A stretch of 35,000 nucleotides of DNA from Chromera velia. Taxonomy: Eukaryota > Sar > Chromeraceae. Positions 12,937 to 24,300 of the stretch are shown here, piece after piece. The position numbers and the translations under genes are program-made. The DNA lies in contig JAHBMJ010000448.1 in NCBI GenBank assembly GCA_018398765.1, forward strand, positions 1-35,000, given 5' to 3'. How positions within the stretch are numbered: the stretch's first letter is position 1; each line of letters opens with the position of its first letter. Under the pieces are notes generated by a model, which did no database searches, was not told the origin of the DNA, and saw only the letters and a program-made list of their open reading frames with translations.

Positions 12937-15900
12937 TTGAATATGAATGAAACGTGTTTGTATGTTCGTATCTCTATCTGTACCAGAGGAAACGACTTTG
13001 AAGGTAGGTTTTTTTTTAAGACTAACCTATATAAGTACCGTGACACTACCTGGGAATTGCTGAAACAATCCTAAGCTTAAAAAAAAAAACTTGAATAAGA
13101 AATATTTAATAATATAGAATTGTCATGAATTAGCATAGCATAGCATAGTAGCATTGATATTCTAGGTTTTACCTGCGGTCTACTGCTGGAGGTCGGCTTA
13201 CACCGTTTGGGATTTGCTCAACCTAGAAAGGAAGCATCAGACTAATCTTGAGACCAATCCTCCTAGCCCACCGGGCAGGACTGCCGCAGTCATCATATAT
13301 CGTTGCTGAAACACTGACTGAAAAGCTCACTACAAAGGACTTTTATCAATCGATAACAAGCAGATTCGATAATCTCCCCCGTCCTTACATTTTTTCTTTA
13401 CTGGTCATTTGGTGCAGCAACGCAGCATAATGGTAGTGCTCCACCATGAAGCCATTCCTTCCCACAAAAGAGTTTTTATATATATTAGCAATATTTTGCT
13501 ATATGAAATGCCCACTAAAGTGCCTCTATCATCCCTACACCACATGTGCAGTGCCCTATCATCCCTGCATTGTGTTAGAAATATTATAGAAATTTCATAG
13601 AAATTGAATTCAAAAAAGATCATAGACTCTATGAATCTAACTTTAAAAGAATCATAGATGATCACCCAATAAAACACCATTCATGCATTCATCAGATGCA
13701 GAAAGTTTCACACAATATTATACAAAGTGGAATATAGTAGAATTATTGATAATTATTACATTTAGATTTGAACGTCCAGCGGTTTCGCTATAATTCTTCT
13801 CTGAAAAGTTCTCTGAACAACTTTTGCAATCTAGTTTGCAATCTTGCGATCTTTTATAGCATGCGGGCCCATGGTTTCGGGTATGCATCCCGTGAGCGTA
13901 TGGCTGGGCCAGGTGTGGGACTTGCCGGCCCTGGTTCACAGCTTCGCATGGGCCCACCATTCCCATTACACGCGAAGGATTCAAGTATCCAAGTACATAT
14001 CCTCTGTATGTGCACTATTATATTTTGGTCAGACCTCCAACCTTTCACTATGAGTTTTATACAAAAAGCCACTTCCTCTTGTGGATGTTAATCAGTACAT
14101 CCCTACTTTATAAGGGACCATATATACTCTAAAATGACTTGATCGTGCATTCACATTTAATTTTTTTTTATGAAGTCCCGAAAGGCCAGCTTGCATATAA
14201 AAGTGACGGCAAGTCACACGTATGCACACGCCATGGAGCACTTCAGGACAGCTGTGATGGCGTGGGTTTCCCACTATTCGAACACCAATCGGGGAAAAGC
14301 AAAGAGAATAAAGAAAAGGAGAAAAAGAGAGTGATAAGATAGAAGAAGGTGGGTAGCTTAGCTCCCCCCGGCCACCTTTTAATCCTACAGACCAGCGTTT
14401 AAAGCCGACGTTTTCTCATTATAGTTCAAGACAAACCCCTCTAAATTTGAGCATCACCCCGGTCACTTATAAATAGTGATAGAAGCAAAACAGTCGATCA
14501 TTGGATTGACTTACTAACTTACAAGTTATTATGTTAAATAAGGATTAAATAAAGAATGATAATCGATGAACATTGACATAAAGCTAAGCTTACTAACTTA
14601 CAAGCAGCACCATCATTAAGCTTCAAAATTTGATCTGATTTTACTCAACACCAGTCTGAGACCTTAATAAAACAAGGTTTGCTATATATCTGCTAGGCGT
14701 TTTTGTAAACAAAAGAGACAAATTTACAACAAATTGATAAAAACGAAAAGGCAAGTGTCTAACGCGGCCTAACGGAACCAAAATTTGAGTGTTTTGTCTT
14801 CTGTAAGACAGCATTATGACTTGAAGTTCAAAGTACGTAGTGAAAGTGAGATCCCTCATATTCTTTCCATTTATCATTCTTTATTTTTCTTTAATTTTTA
14901 TACGTACGGCTTTTGCTGAATTTGTTTCTTTTTGTACTTAGTTACGTAGTTTTTAAAGCTTTTGACAATATCCGAAGTGAACTCTCTGTGACCGTTGACT
15001 CCTCATGGTTTGCATGGCTTTGTTTGACAGCATCAGTCTGAAGAAGTACCCTACTGTAACAATTAAAAGATCGAAGTGTACACGTCTGTTTATGTCTTTG
15101 CAAATGCATGCATGGAATCGCATACATATGCGGTTGAATGCGGTTGATAGACTTGGTTAGGCAAAATTTATAATTCAAGTTACAAGCAATGATGCCAAAT
15201 TATGATGGATGAACTTCTTTGCCAAACTTGGCTTACTAACTAAGTCTTACAAGTAGCTTCATCATATGATGATATGATAGAAGACATCTTATCAAGTAAA
15301 AGCTGCTAACTGGTTCATCATGTTTGACCGCAGTGACCAGGGTGATAATTTGAGCCACTGGGGGTCATTTGTCACGTTTTTGCGTGTGCTTTCTCCTTTG
15401 GAGGAGGGCTACTGAGCTTGTCTCTTACCAAACGTTGGAAGCCTCGAAAGCTAGGCCACTAGTCTAGGCAGATGACGATATCAGAGCCCAAGAAAGAGAG
15501 AGAAAGTGGTTGCTATCAAAAGACTCCATCCCTCTAAAACACGCCACGCAAAGCGAATTGTTGGCATAAATGAAGGTCACCTTAGTACTCAGACACTCAC
15601 CCATACCGGCCCTGCAACTCTTGTGAAACATCTGTCTGCGCCTTCCATCATAAGGCCTGCAATTCGATGCACGTGATGGTTACTTACCTCTCTTCCCGTC
15701 TCACCTTTTGAATGTTCCTTTTCTATCTTCCAAGTACATCTCCCGTCCCCCCTCTCCACTGGTCTTCCTGTCTGCCTCTACTGCCTGAGAGTCTCCGTTG
15801 CAGTCGTCGCACTCCTCCCGCAGAAGAGAAACGACATCAGTGATTGAGAAAACATTTTCTAGATGCAAGGTATTTAGAGTTGTGAGCATGAAGCCCCCTC

Positions 15901-16635
15901 CCGTTGTATGATGCAGGTCTGGTAAAGGAGCAATAAAGTATTGTCCTAGACTCATGCATTGCATGATGGCCTATAGACCGATTAATAATAATAATAATGC
16001 CGATTAATAATAATAATAATAATGATGATGATGATGATGATGTTTTCAAATATAATACTTCAATATATCAGACAACTCACAAGGGGTCCGGGACTGTGGA
16101 CTGCCAGTGATACAGTGTGTAGAGTTAGTTAGCTGCAGTTGAAGTATAGCAGCAACGTAGCTTTCAAATTTCACTCTAGATTTCAATTTTAGAAACATGT
16201 CACAGTCATAGATCACTGAACCAGAAGCCTGAAATCATGGTGATAAATCTTAATAAATCTTCTAGTAAATCTCTTATTAGAACTTTTTCAAAAAACACAA
16301 TGATTCTTCATCCATTCTTTCTTTTGTTTTATTCATTTTCCGGCCCAATCTTTGTTATCAGAGAAATTTGTTCGTAGTTGTTCACGGCAACAACAAGAAA
16401 ACGGCTCAAATTGAAACAGGTAGGACATCTATATTAAGATTCCGCCTTCTTGACTGTAGAAAGGAGGGGCGCCATTCCAAAGCACTCATGCCCCTTGACA
16501 GATAAAGATGGAGAAGGAGGCATTGACCACTTTCTTTCCCATGACTTTTTGTTTTGCCTTTCTCTCCATCTTTCCTCCCGAGTTCCCTCGTTTGCTTCCC
16601 TGCAGCGCTGCGCTAGCTCAATGCGCCCGATCAGA
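12937..16635. other. AT-rich intergenic region without recognisable genes
   Basis: About 3.7 kb lies between the stop of the plus gene and the stop of the p28 gene, so both flanking genes point into it. Only short unsupported reading frames occur. The 16-base string CTTACTAACTTACAAG occurs at 14510-14525 and 14589-14604, and a version with a short internal insertion at 15232-15253. A GC-rich island near 13860-13960 carries the inverted pair GGGCCCATG/CATGGGCCC. I see no tRNA or rRNA. The block is probably intergenic DNA with decayed repeats. Confidence 0.6.
15981..16042. repeat. (AAT)n/(ATG)n trinucleotide microsatellite
   Basis: Two blocks of AAT repeats separated by GCCG pass into a run of ATG repeats. 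Confidence 0.95.
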
Positions 16636-17036
16636 TCACTTCTCCAACTGCTTCAGGAAGTGCTCCAAGTGCTGTCCTTGGTGCTTGAGGAAGTCAATCT
16701 GCATCGATCAGGCATGTTTGTGCAACTTACCGGACTAAATAAGAATCACACAACGATCAGACACTTCCTTGGTATGCCGTCAGTCCGTCAACCAAAAAAT
16801 GAACAAAGCGACAATCGACCACTATCCCTTTTCCGTTAATTGCGTTTGCACAAAGATTCTTTGCCCTGCAACTGCATGCAACCTCTTTGTAACTAATCTA
16901 TTCATCCATCCATCCATCAATCAATCCAAAAAAGGAAGCGCGGCACGCATTGACGAACTCCTGATGAGAGAGAGCAGACACCGCATGTGCTCGCTCTTCT
17001 TTGCAGCCTCTTTTTCTGTCTCTTTTTCCGTCGGCC

Positions 17037-17081
<45 letters not shown>

Positions 17082-18025
17082 TTTTTTTTTTTTCTCGCTC
17101 GCTCTCTCTGTCTCGGAGATTGACTGACCTCCTCCTGGCGTTTCTTCTTCTCGAAAGTTGCCCTCTCTGCCTCCCGCCTGCAGAAACGACGATGCAGGCT
17201 TGAGTAATTCGATTCAGACGGACATGCAGACTATATCGTCCATTCTCTTCTTTGTCTCTCCCTTTCGTTCAGAAGATAGACAAGCAGGCAGGCAGACACA
17301 GACAGACAGACAGACGGACGGGCGCTTTGAGACGCGCCCTCTTGGTCAACTTTCTGAAAGAAGTCCTTTCATTGTGGAGGAGAGACACGCAAGGAATGAG
17401 TCAAATGCAGACCCGATGCCATGCAGGCGATGTTCCAGCAAACGAACGAAGAGACCTAGCTCGTGTAGCTGAAATGCTTCCCTGCAAACTCCGCCCCTTC
17501 TACTCATCAAGAAATTCGATCAGGGATCAGCATCAGACTGTACCGCTGCATGTTCACATTCCCCCCCCCTTTTACTCACCTCTCGATGGCCTCGCACTTG
17601 TTGCGGAGTTCCACCACTCGGGCCTCCAGGTCTTTCTTTGTTGTCTCGAGTTCCTGGATCTGCATGGAAGTGAAGTGCGGGTAGAACGGAGGAGTGGAAT
17701 GACGATGGGAAGGAGGAGAATTCACTTCCATGTTGTAAGCAGATAGGGAGTACGGAATGAAGCATTGACCGAGGTGTTCTGGCGTTCAGAACGTGCTTCA
17801 GAGGGAGCGGACGGGAAGAGGAGAAGGGGACGCACGACAAAAAGGAGGAGAATTAAAACTATGAATCTTTCGAAGTGGCATGGACGCTTACAGTGTCAAT
17901 GGATCTGTCACATTTTCACATTTTTGTACCCCGAGTTCTCCAAGAACCCTCTTTCTCGTGTTACTGACTTGTTTTTAGGAATCAAACAAGCAGCAAACAT
18001 ACACATCCAGGACCGACAAACTCAG

Positions 18026-18098
<73 letters not shown>

Positions 18099-18119
18099 AA
18101 TAGAAAGAAAGAAAGAAAT

Positions 18120-18150
<31 letters not shown>

Positions 18151-19856
18151 AAAACAGAAAATAAGAAAGAAAAACAGAAAATAAGAAAGAGAGAAAGAAA
18201 GGACTGACATGAGCCTCTGTCTCCGCCTTGCCCTGTTCTGCCTGTAGCTGCTTCCGAGTCCCGAATGTGACAGAGGATTGGTACAGCGTCTGGTAAGCCC
18301 CAATGGTCATTCTGATCTCGTCCCTCACTCTGCAGTTCCAAAAAAGAAGGGAAGAGATACCAAGGGGGAGAAGAACACGTCTTGCTTTCCATGATGATCG
18401 AAGCCTTCTAATCTTCTAGACAGACAAGCAGAACGATGAGATGGACGACGCACTCAGAGATCATCTCGGAGGAAAGAAAATTCAATCATTGTTCTTTTCG
18501 TGAGGGTTTTTTTAACCTTCTCAAGTACAGGAGTTTATATTTCATGGTCTGTCTTTTTATGTCTCTGTCTCTCTGTCACTATCTTTTGGAACTCGTGCAA
18601 TCGCACATTCACTCGAGGCTGACTTGAGCAAGAGAAGACCCCTCTCCGGACAGTCGATGGTCACCTGGCGGATCAGCTCGTCTGCACGTGGGAAGGGGAG
18701 GGACATGTGTGTTGGATGTCTAGGGAAACGGCTTTGATGAGAAGAAAGGCGATGACCGTTCCTCGATACGACAATATTATCTGCATAGTTCCGGCAAATT
18801 GTGGCAGACTTTTCTGTTCTTTCTTTCTTTTTCTTTCTTTCTTTCTTTCTTTCTTTCTTTCGTTCGTTCGTTCGTTCGTTCGTTCATTCGTTCGTTCGTT
18901 CGTTTGTTCGTTCCTTCGTTCGTCCGTCCGTCCGTTTGTTCGTTCGTTCGTCGGTACTTTGACCCTCACTCACTCACTTTCTCCCTCCCTCCCCCCCTTT
19001 CTCTTTCCTACTCGCTGTCCCCCCGCTCGCTCTCTGCGCTTCGCACTCTCTCATTTTCTTCCTCCTGTGCCGCTTTCCCTCCCCCATCTCCATTCCTCGC
19101 CCCCGCCAGTGCACCCACATGCACGTATTGCAGATCTACGCAAAGAACTTCTTTCTCACCATCACGCTTTCGTTTTTCATCACTTCCCACAGGCCCCCAT
19201 GGCCAGCACTCCCCTCCGGCTTCCTGAAGATGCAAGCAACTTCAAACAGCGCACCCTCACCGTCCCAGCATGCCGGTCCCTCCCACATGCACTAGCTGAC
19301 CGAAGGCTTGGGAGTAGAGCTCCTCTCTGACCGGGCAGATCCCCGCCTCTCTCGCCTGCCGTTCCATCAACCTCTGATCGAGGGCTTCCTGCAGTTGGAT
19401 CACGTCGAGTCTCGTGGCGGCCTGGCTGGACACGTACTGGATGTAGTGCCTCCCCCCCTCTGCCCACTCGCGGGGAGGCAGCACTGCGTGGAGAATGTCC
19501 TCCGTCGAGGGTCTGGAGCCCACGTGGGGCGTCTGCACCTTCTTGGACAGCTGTGCCTTCACGGATGTCTGCAGCTTCTTCGGGTCGGATGTCGTCATAC
19601 CCTCAGAGGGCGCGGGCGCAGGGCCCAGCTCCAGAGGGGGGTCATATCGGACCTGTGAGTCATGAAGTCAAACAGGGACAAGGGAGGAAATGCATGCGCG
19701 TGTGAGTAGACGGCACAGGTCTAAGGTAAACCACGTGTCGGCTCTGTAGGGAGGTCGAGTGGCTTCCTGTGATTTGACATACATGTATACAGATCGCGGT
19801 AATACTGCCGTTGGGGAACTGACCAAAGATTCTCGAGGGCGTCCTTCGAGAATCAT
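16636..19856 (-). CDS. DNALI1: Axonemal inner-arm dynein light chain p28
   Basis: This is the light chain of single-headed inner-arm dyneins (Chlamydomonas p28/IDA4, animal DNALI1), acting in the ciliary axoneme. Seven exons join without frame breaks: 19824-19856, 19301-19652, 18624-18681, 18209-18329, 17580-17659, 17129-17177 and 16636-16698, giving 251 residues, close to the usual length of about 250-280. Family signatures appear in order: N-terminal SLVRYDPP split by the first intron, ILHAVLPPREW, TRLDVIQLQEALD, RQAREAGICPVREELYSQ, FDELIRQVTIDCPERGLLLL, VRDEIRMTIGAYQTLYQSSV and QAEQGK, then a C-terminal coiled coil (ELETTKKDLEARVVELRNKC) ending at TGA 16636-16638. The start ATG at 19854-19856 gives an 11-residue first exon whose junction restores the conserved N-terminus. 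Five of six donors are GTCAGT/GTCAGC. No disabling change is visible, so the gene looks intact. Confidence 0.97.
17036..17093. repeat. (CTGT)n(CT)n(T)n tract in a p28 intron
   Basis: Tetranucleotide, dinucleotide and homopolymer pyrimidine runs follow one another within the last p28 intron (16699-17128). Confidence 0.95.
18024..18200. repeat. (GAAA)n / (GA)n microsatellite in a p28 intron
   Basis: A long purine tract of GAAA repeats, with a GA block and ATAGAAA and ACAGAAA interruptions, lies just downstream (in gene sense) of exon 18209-18329. On the gene strand it is (CTTT)n. Confidence 0.97.
18816..18953. repeat. (TTTC)n(GTTC)n microsatellite in a p28 intron
   Basis: TTTC repeats pass into GTTC and then GTCC repeats inside the 619-nt intron 18682-19300. 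Long open frames here are translations of the repeat. Confidence 0.97.
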
Positions 19857-20256
19857 CTTCCTTCTGTGGTTTCAAGAGTGTGTCCCTGCTTCTGTCCTGA
19901 CTGAGCAGTAACTTGCTTCTGCACCCTCACTCTGCGTCAAGGGCCGATGTGCTGCGGCACTAGTGTGAGTTTATGCCGGTGAGCCAGAACGTTCTGTCAC
20001 AGCGTGGATGCACGAACGTCAGCTGTATCTGTATATATGTACAGGAGAGGAGTGTTGTTCCGTCAACGAGTTTCCGGACTTCCGTTCACTGAATGACTGA
20101 TGTGTGCCTTGATGGAAGTGCCTCGAATGGAAAGCGCTGTATCAGCTGATCGGACACTCTTTGATGAGGAATTTGCCAGTCTTTCTGCATGTGTCCTACG
20201 TACATAATGCAGAGATGGTGAGAGAAATTGTACATATATACGTACAGTACGTACAT

Positions 20257-20278
20257 CATATATATATATATATATATA
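20257..20278. repeat. (TA)n run
   Basis: A simple TA dinucleotide run lies between the two divergent genes. It could act as an easily melted element, but it is a plain repeat and is not called as a TATA box. Confidence 0.8.
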
Positions 20279-20557
20279 GCGCTGTAAATCCGGCCTTTTT
20301 TTGTTTAAGGGCCCCTCTCTGTATTCCATTTTTGAAGACCTCGGCACTCAGGGAGAGGGGCCGGCCCCTGCCTCGGCAAAACGGGCCCCGGCGTCCCTTG
20401 ACAATCGCCTCGGAGGGCAGTTCTGCTGGGAATAGAGGCCCTCAGAACCGACGACCCGTCTTCTGCATGCGCATAAACAAATTATAATTAAGCCCCTAGC
20501 TAGGTCGATCTCGTGAGCGAAAAAGCAGGGTATACAGCAATATGGTGCTATGACACA

Positions 20558-20658
20558 AGGCACTTACCCAATCAGCTGTTGGGTGTATCAGAGAGTTAAA
20601 AAACAAAAAAACTGTATATATATTAACGGGATACACCCAACCAGTTGGGTGAGTGCCT
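20558..20658. repeat. Nested inverted repeat with self-complementary arms
   Basis: The outer arms 20558-20571 and 20645-20658 are complementary with one mismatch (AGGCACTTACCCAA against TTGGGTGAGTGCCT). The inner arms 20579-20589 and 20630-20640 match exactly (TTGGGTGTATC against GATACACCCAA). Each side is also internally self-complementary, with ACCCAA and TTGGGT separated by 7 or 4 bases. The centre is A/T-rich. This could be a miniature element or a structural DNA site; its role is unknown. Confidence 0.75.
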
Positions 20659-20732
20659 CGGGGGGCCATTTAGGGGGTCCGCTCATATTTGATTGGTGCA
20701 CACCATCGGGGGCTTAGGCATGTCTTGTGTGC

Positions 20733-20930
20733 TGCCATGGGGCGGGGGCCACGGCAACACGCGAAGTATATGGGCGGCCATGGGCGGGGGCCCGAAGTAT
20801 ATGCTTTTCGGGACCGCGCGCGTCGTATATGCATGTGCAGCTCCGTGCGAGTTACACTTGAGGGGCACGCATGCGCAAAGTAAATAAAGCATGCGCGATC
20901 ACGGCTCCGTGCGAGTTGCTTGAGGGGCAC
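20733..20930. repeat. Cluster of short imperfect direct repeats
   Basis: GCTCCGTGCGAGTT followed by CTTGAGGGGCAC occurs at 20840-20868 and again at 20904-20930. CGAAGTATATG occurs at 20762-20772 and 20793-20803, each preceded by a CCATGGG(G)CGGGGGCC block. This looks like local tandem duplication with divergence. Confidence 0.75.
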
Positions 20931-21357
20931 ATTTTGGAACTCGGGCGACACCGACCGTGACGGAGACAGAACCGATCCCCCCCTCAAAAATGAAAAAATG
21001 CGTTATATGCGAGTGCGTGCGATCTCAGGGCCTCTCGGCTGATCTCAGCAGAGCTGAGCTGCCCCCCGAGGCGATATATGTTTTTCAGACATGCAATTGA
21101 CCTTAATTCTGAATGATCTGTCAGATTTCGTATGTATGAGACCTTCTGCACAGACAGGATCCATCCACAAAGCTCTTTCTGCACCAATGCGTCCTCCATG
21201 CAAGAGCTTCCTCCCTTTCAGGTCGTTTGACTCCGCCTGAAAGTCCATTTCAACGCATTCGATGAAAGCTTCCAGACTGCATGCATGCACCAGCCTGCTG
21301 AACACCTTTAGCTTATAGATCGGTGTAATTTCACGGAAGGAGAAAAAAAGGGGCAAG

Positions 21358-24300
21358 ATGGCAGACTTTGTACCCGTCTTTGCCTCCCCGGAGAGAACGT
21401 GGACGCAGAAGCTCCGGTCCTTGGAGGAAAATTCGTCCAAGCCCAGTTCTCCTGCAAAAGCACGAACCGCTCCTGCGGTAAGGAATTCTTTGTCTGATAG
21501 TCAACAGGCCCTCCATCTACAGGAGGAACAGGAGGGAGGAAATCACCTTCGTGGAAGGACGGAGGAAAGTGACCGAGAGGGAGAGGGCCCATCTTTTGTA
21601 GACCAACTCGAGATGCTTCGCTTACAGCATTCCAACGGTGCGTCGTCCTCTGCGTCTTCCCACTCGAACGCAATGAACAGAGCGCAGAGTTCCTGTGGAG
21701 TCAGGCAGCAGAGTGCAGCAAGAAAAAGAGGACGGGGTGAAAATAGCTCAATACAAGCTGCGCGGGCAGCTCTTTCTCGTTTGTTTCCATCTCTTAGCTT
21801 TTCAGGTCAATCAAACAAAGATGACCAGGAGACCGAGCAGCTCCAACCCGTCGACCCCCCCCAAGCGTCATCTGGGGCCGCTGCCACCCGTCCTTTGAGT
21901 TCCTTGGGTGTGTCTCTGGCAGGCCGCCTGCGCCCTTCCCTATTTAACCATTCAAACACCAGAAGTGACGCAACAGGGGGGGAGACCGATTCTGCAGCGC
22001 GGTCTCTACACACCTCCAAAAGTTCTTCAAATTTTACCGTCAACCTCCGAGGGGGCATGGCAATGGAAGCCCCCCACCCGCACGTCACCATCCCCCCCCT
22101 CCCTGTGGCTACCGCTGTGCACGGAGCGCCGGGGCCTGACGAGACAAGTGGCGCAGGAGAAGAGGGGGAGAAAGCCGAGGGGGAAAAGAGGGGTAGCATC
22201 GGAAGTGCGAAGGGAGGAAAGGTGAGCAGATACCTTAGTAATTTGTATGCTGCTTGTGTTTGCTTCCTCAGTTTCTGTCCATTCGATCTTCTTTAGCAGC
22301 AGTCTCTCTGTCAGATTTCCATCCCTCTACGCATCAGGCTGCCCTAAATCTGCCGCTCCACTGCAAAGGAGTTTCAGATCATAACCACTTTGCAGTGTTG
22401 GTTTTTTCGGGTGGATCGATATGGTATTCAGATCAGATTTTCACTGACCAAAACCCTCTGCTGGTACTCTCTGATTTGCTTTTGAGCTATTTTCTCAACG
22501 GCCCCTTGTCTTTCTTTCTTTCTTTCTTATTTATTTATTTTCCCTCAAACCGCAGGCCGAGGACGCAAAGCCCGACGGAGAGCCCAAAACCGCAGAAGGA
22601 GGACCAATCGCCCTGGCCGAAGCAGACGGGGCCAGGCGGCATTCCACTGTGGGACATTTTGGAAACGGAAATCAGCAGGTGGCGTTCGACACCAGTGCCC
22701 CACAGAAGGGGGAGGCAGAGAAACTTCTTCAGGCAGGGCTCCAGAAACGGAGGGAGAAACAAGACGGGGGTGGGGTTGCTGGGGCCCGATATCAATTTGA
22801 CGGCCCTGTGTGTGCGTTCCAAGTTCCTCGACGACCGTGTGATCCCGTCCCCCTCTCTTCTGTCACCATTCCCCCTTCAGCATCTTGTCGCTACGCCTCC
22901 CACCCAGCATACGTGGTGTTCGATGGGAGAGGGTCCACCGCCGTGTCACAATTCCAACCGCAGCAGCAACAACAAGGAATGGTCAGACACGGACAGCCTG
23001 CACAGGCCATGTGCGGCCACGTGCAGATGACTGCGTGTGGCACTACTCACTCCCCCCCTCATGGACGAATCGCGTCGCCTCCCATTCTTGCTGCTCAACC
23101 CACACACGCGCTCTCCTCATGCAGTGCCGTACCCGCTCCCCCCCTCAGCCCCCCCTCTTCGCCCATTCACCCGCGGTCTCAATCTCTCACGCATCTGCAA
23201 CCAGGTGGGATGCAACAGGTGGCCACAGCATGCCAGTCACGCTCCCCTGTTCCTATGTGGCTCGGCACAGCTTCTCCAGCAGTAGCGCCTCCTCAGACCT
23301 TCGTGCCCTCCCCAGGCTCCCCCCCCAACCCCTTTGTACCATGCCAACAGCAGCAGCAACAGCCGATACAACTCTTGCCAGGCCAACCGCAGCAGATGCA
23401 GATGCAGAGACAGGGACAGGCCTACTTCCCCCTCGGCCAACAGCAGAACGAGACCACGGACCCTAACGTGACCCCCTTTCTGCCCATACCGCCTGAGTGC
23501 GCGATTGCTCCCGCAGCAATGGCAGCTGCTCAGATGAGACAGCCCCGATTGGGAGAGGTCAAGAGTCCGGGCAGACAGAACTCGCCACCACAGCAACAGG
23601 CACAGCAGCAAAATCTAATGCAGCAGCAGGGAGGTCAACCGCAGCAACAACAATGGCAGCAGCCTCAGTTGAGCTATGCCGAGATCATTGGAGGAGTTCA
23701 GCCAGGACTACAGCAGCCTCAGCCTCAGGTCATGCCTGCGCCTTCTTTCCCTGCCCACCAGGATCCGATGGCTCAGGGAGGGTGTGTGCCTTGCGATATG
23801 AACCCCACCTGTGGTCCTTCCTGCGCAGTGGGGGGTGACCCTTCCGGGGTCTGCGGCCCCCTCCAACAGTGTGGGGCAGCGGCTTGCACTTCGTGCGATC
23901 CTGCTGCGCTCGTAGGCGATCCCGGTTTTTGTGTTGGCTCCATGGGTCCGGAACTCCCTAGTCTGATGCCTCTGCTGAACAATTCTGTTCCGAGCAACGG
24001 GATGGGACTGGGCCATTCCTGGTCTCTCCCTCTACTGCAACCTTTACTCAAAAATCCATCTCCAATCAGCAAAGCAGTAGAATCCCTCGGACCGATGACG
24101 TCCTCTTTAGCCCAGAAAATCATTGCAGAGGCAGCTGCGTCAGGTCAGACCCCTCCCAGCATGCCGAGCATCGGACAGCTGACAGTTGGGGCTGGAAGCT
24201 CAACGACTCAGGGACAAACGGCATGGCGTGACGTCCCTTCTGTTGTCAGCCGTCCCCCACAGAAATCAATATGGGGTGTGCGGGTTGACACAGGCACAGA

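Larger units (their letters stand above)
19857..21357. other. Shared upstream region of the p28 and NPHP4-like genes
   Basis: The two start codons face away from each other across 1.5 kb, so this region should hold both promoters and 5' UTRs. It includes a (TA)n stretch, a nested hairpin, short direct repeats and several TGCATGC copies (19691-19697, 20464-20470 and overlapping copies at 21278-21288). Short frames here are open in several registers on both strands and have no support. I cannot place a TATA box or a transcription start. Confidence 0.6.

Noticed and set aside
17975..18392. Minus-strand frames of Phe-Leu-Ser repeats, looking like membrane proteins
   Set aside because: They are (CTTT)n microsatellite translations attached to the real p28 exon 18209-18329.
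20689..20887. Short frames open in several registers on both strands in the p28/NPHP4-like interval
   Set aside because: They fall in duplicated GC-rich blocks, have no splice context, and none looks more coding than the others.
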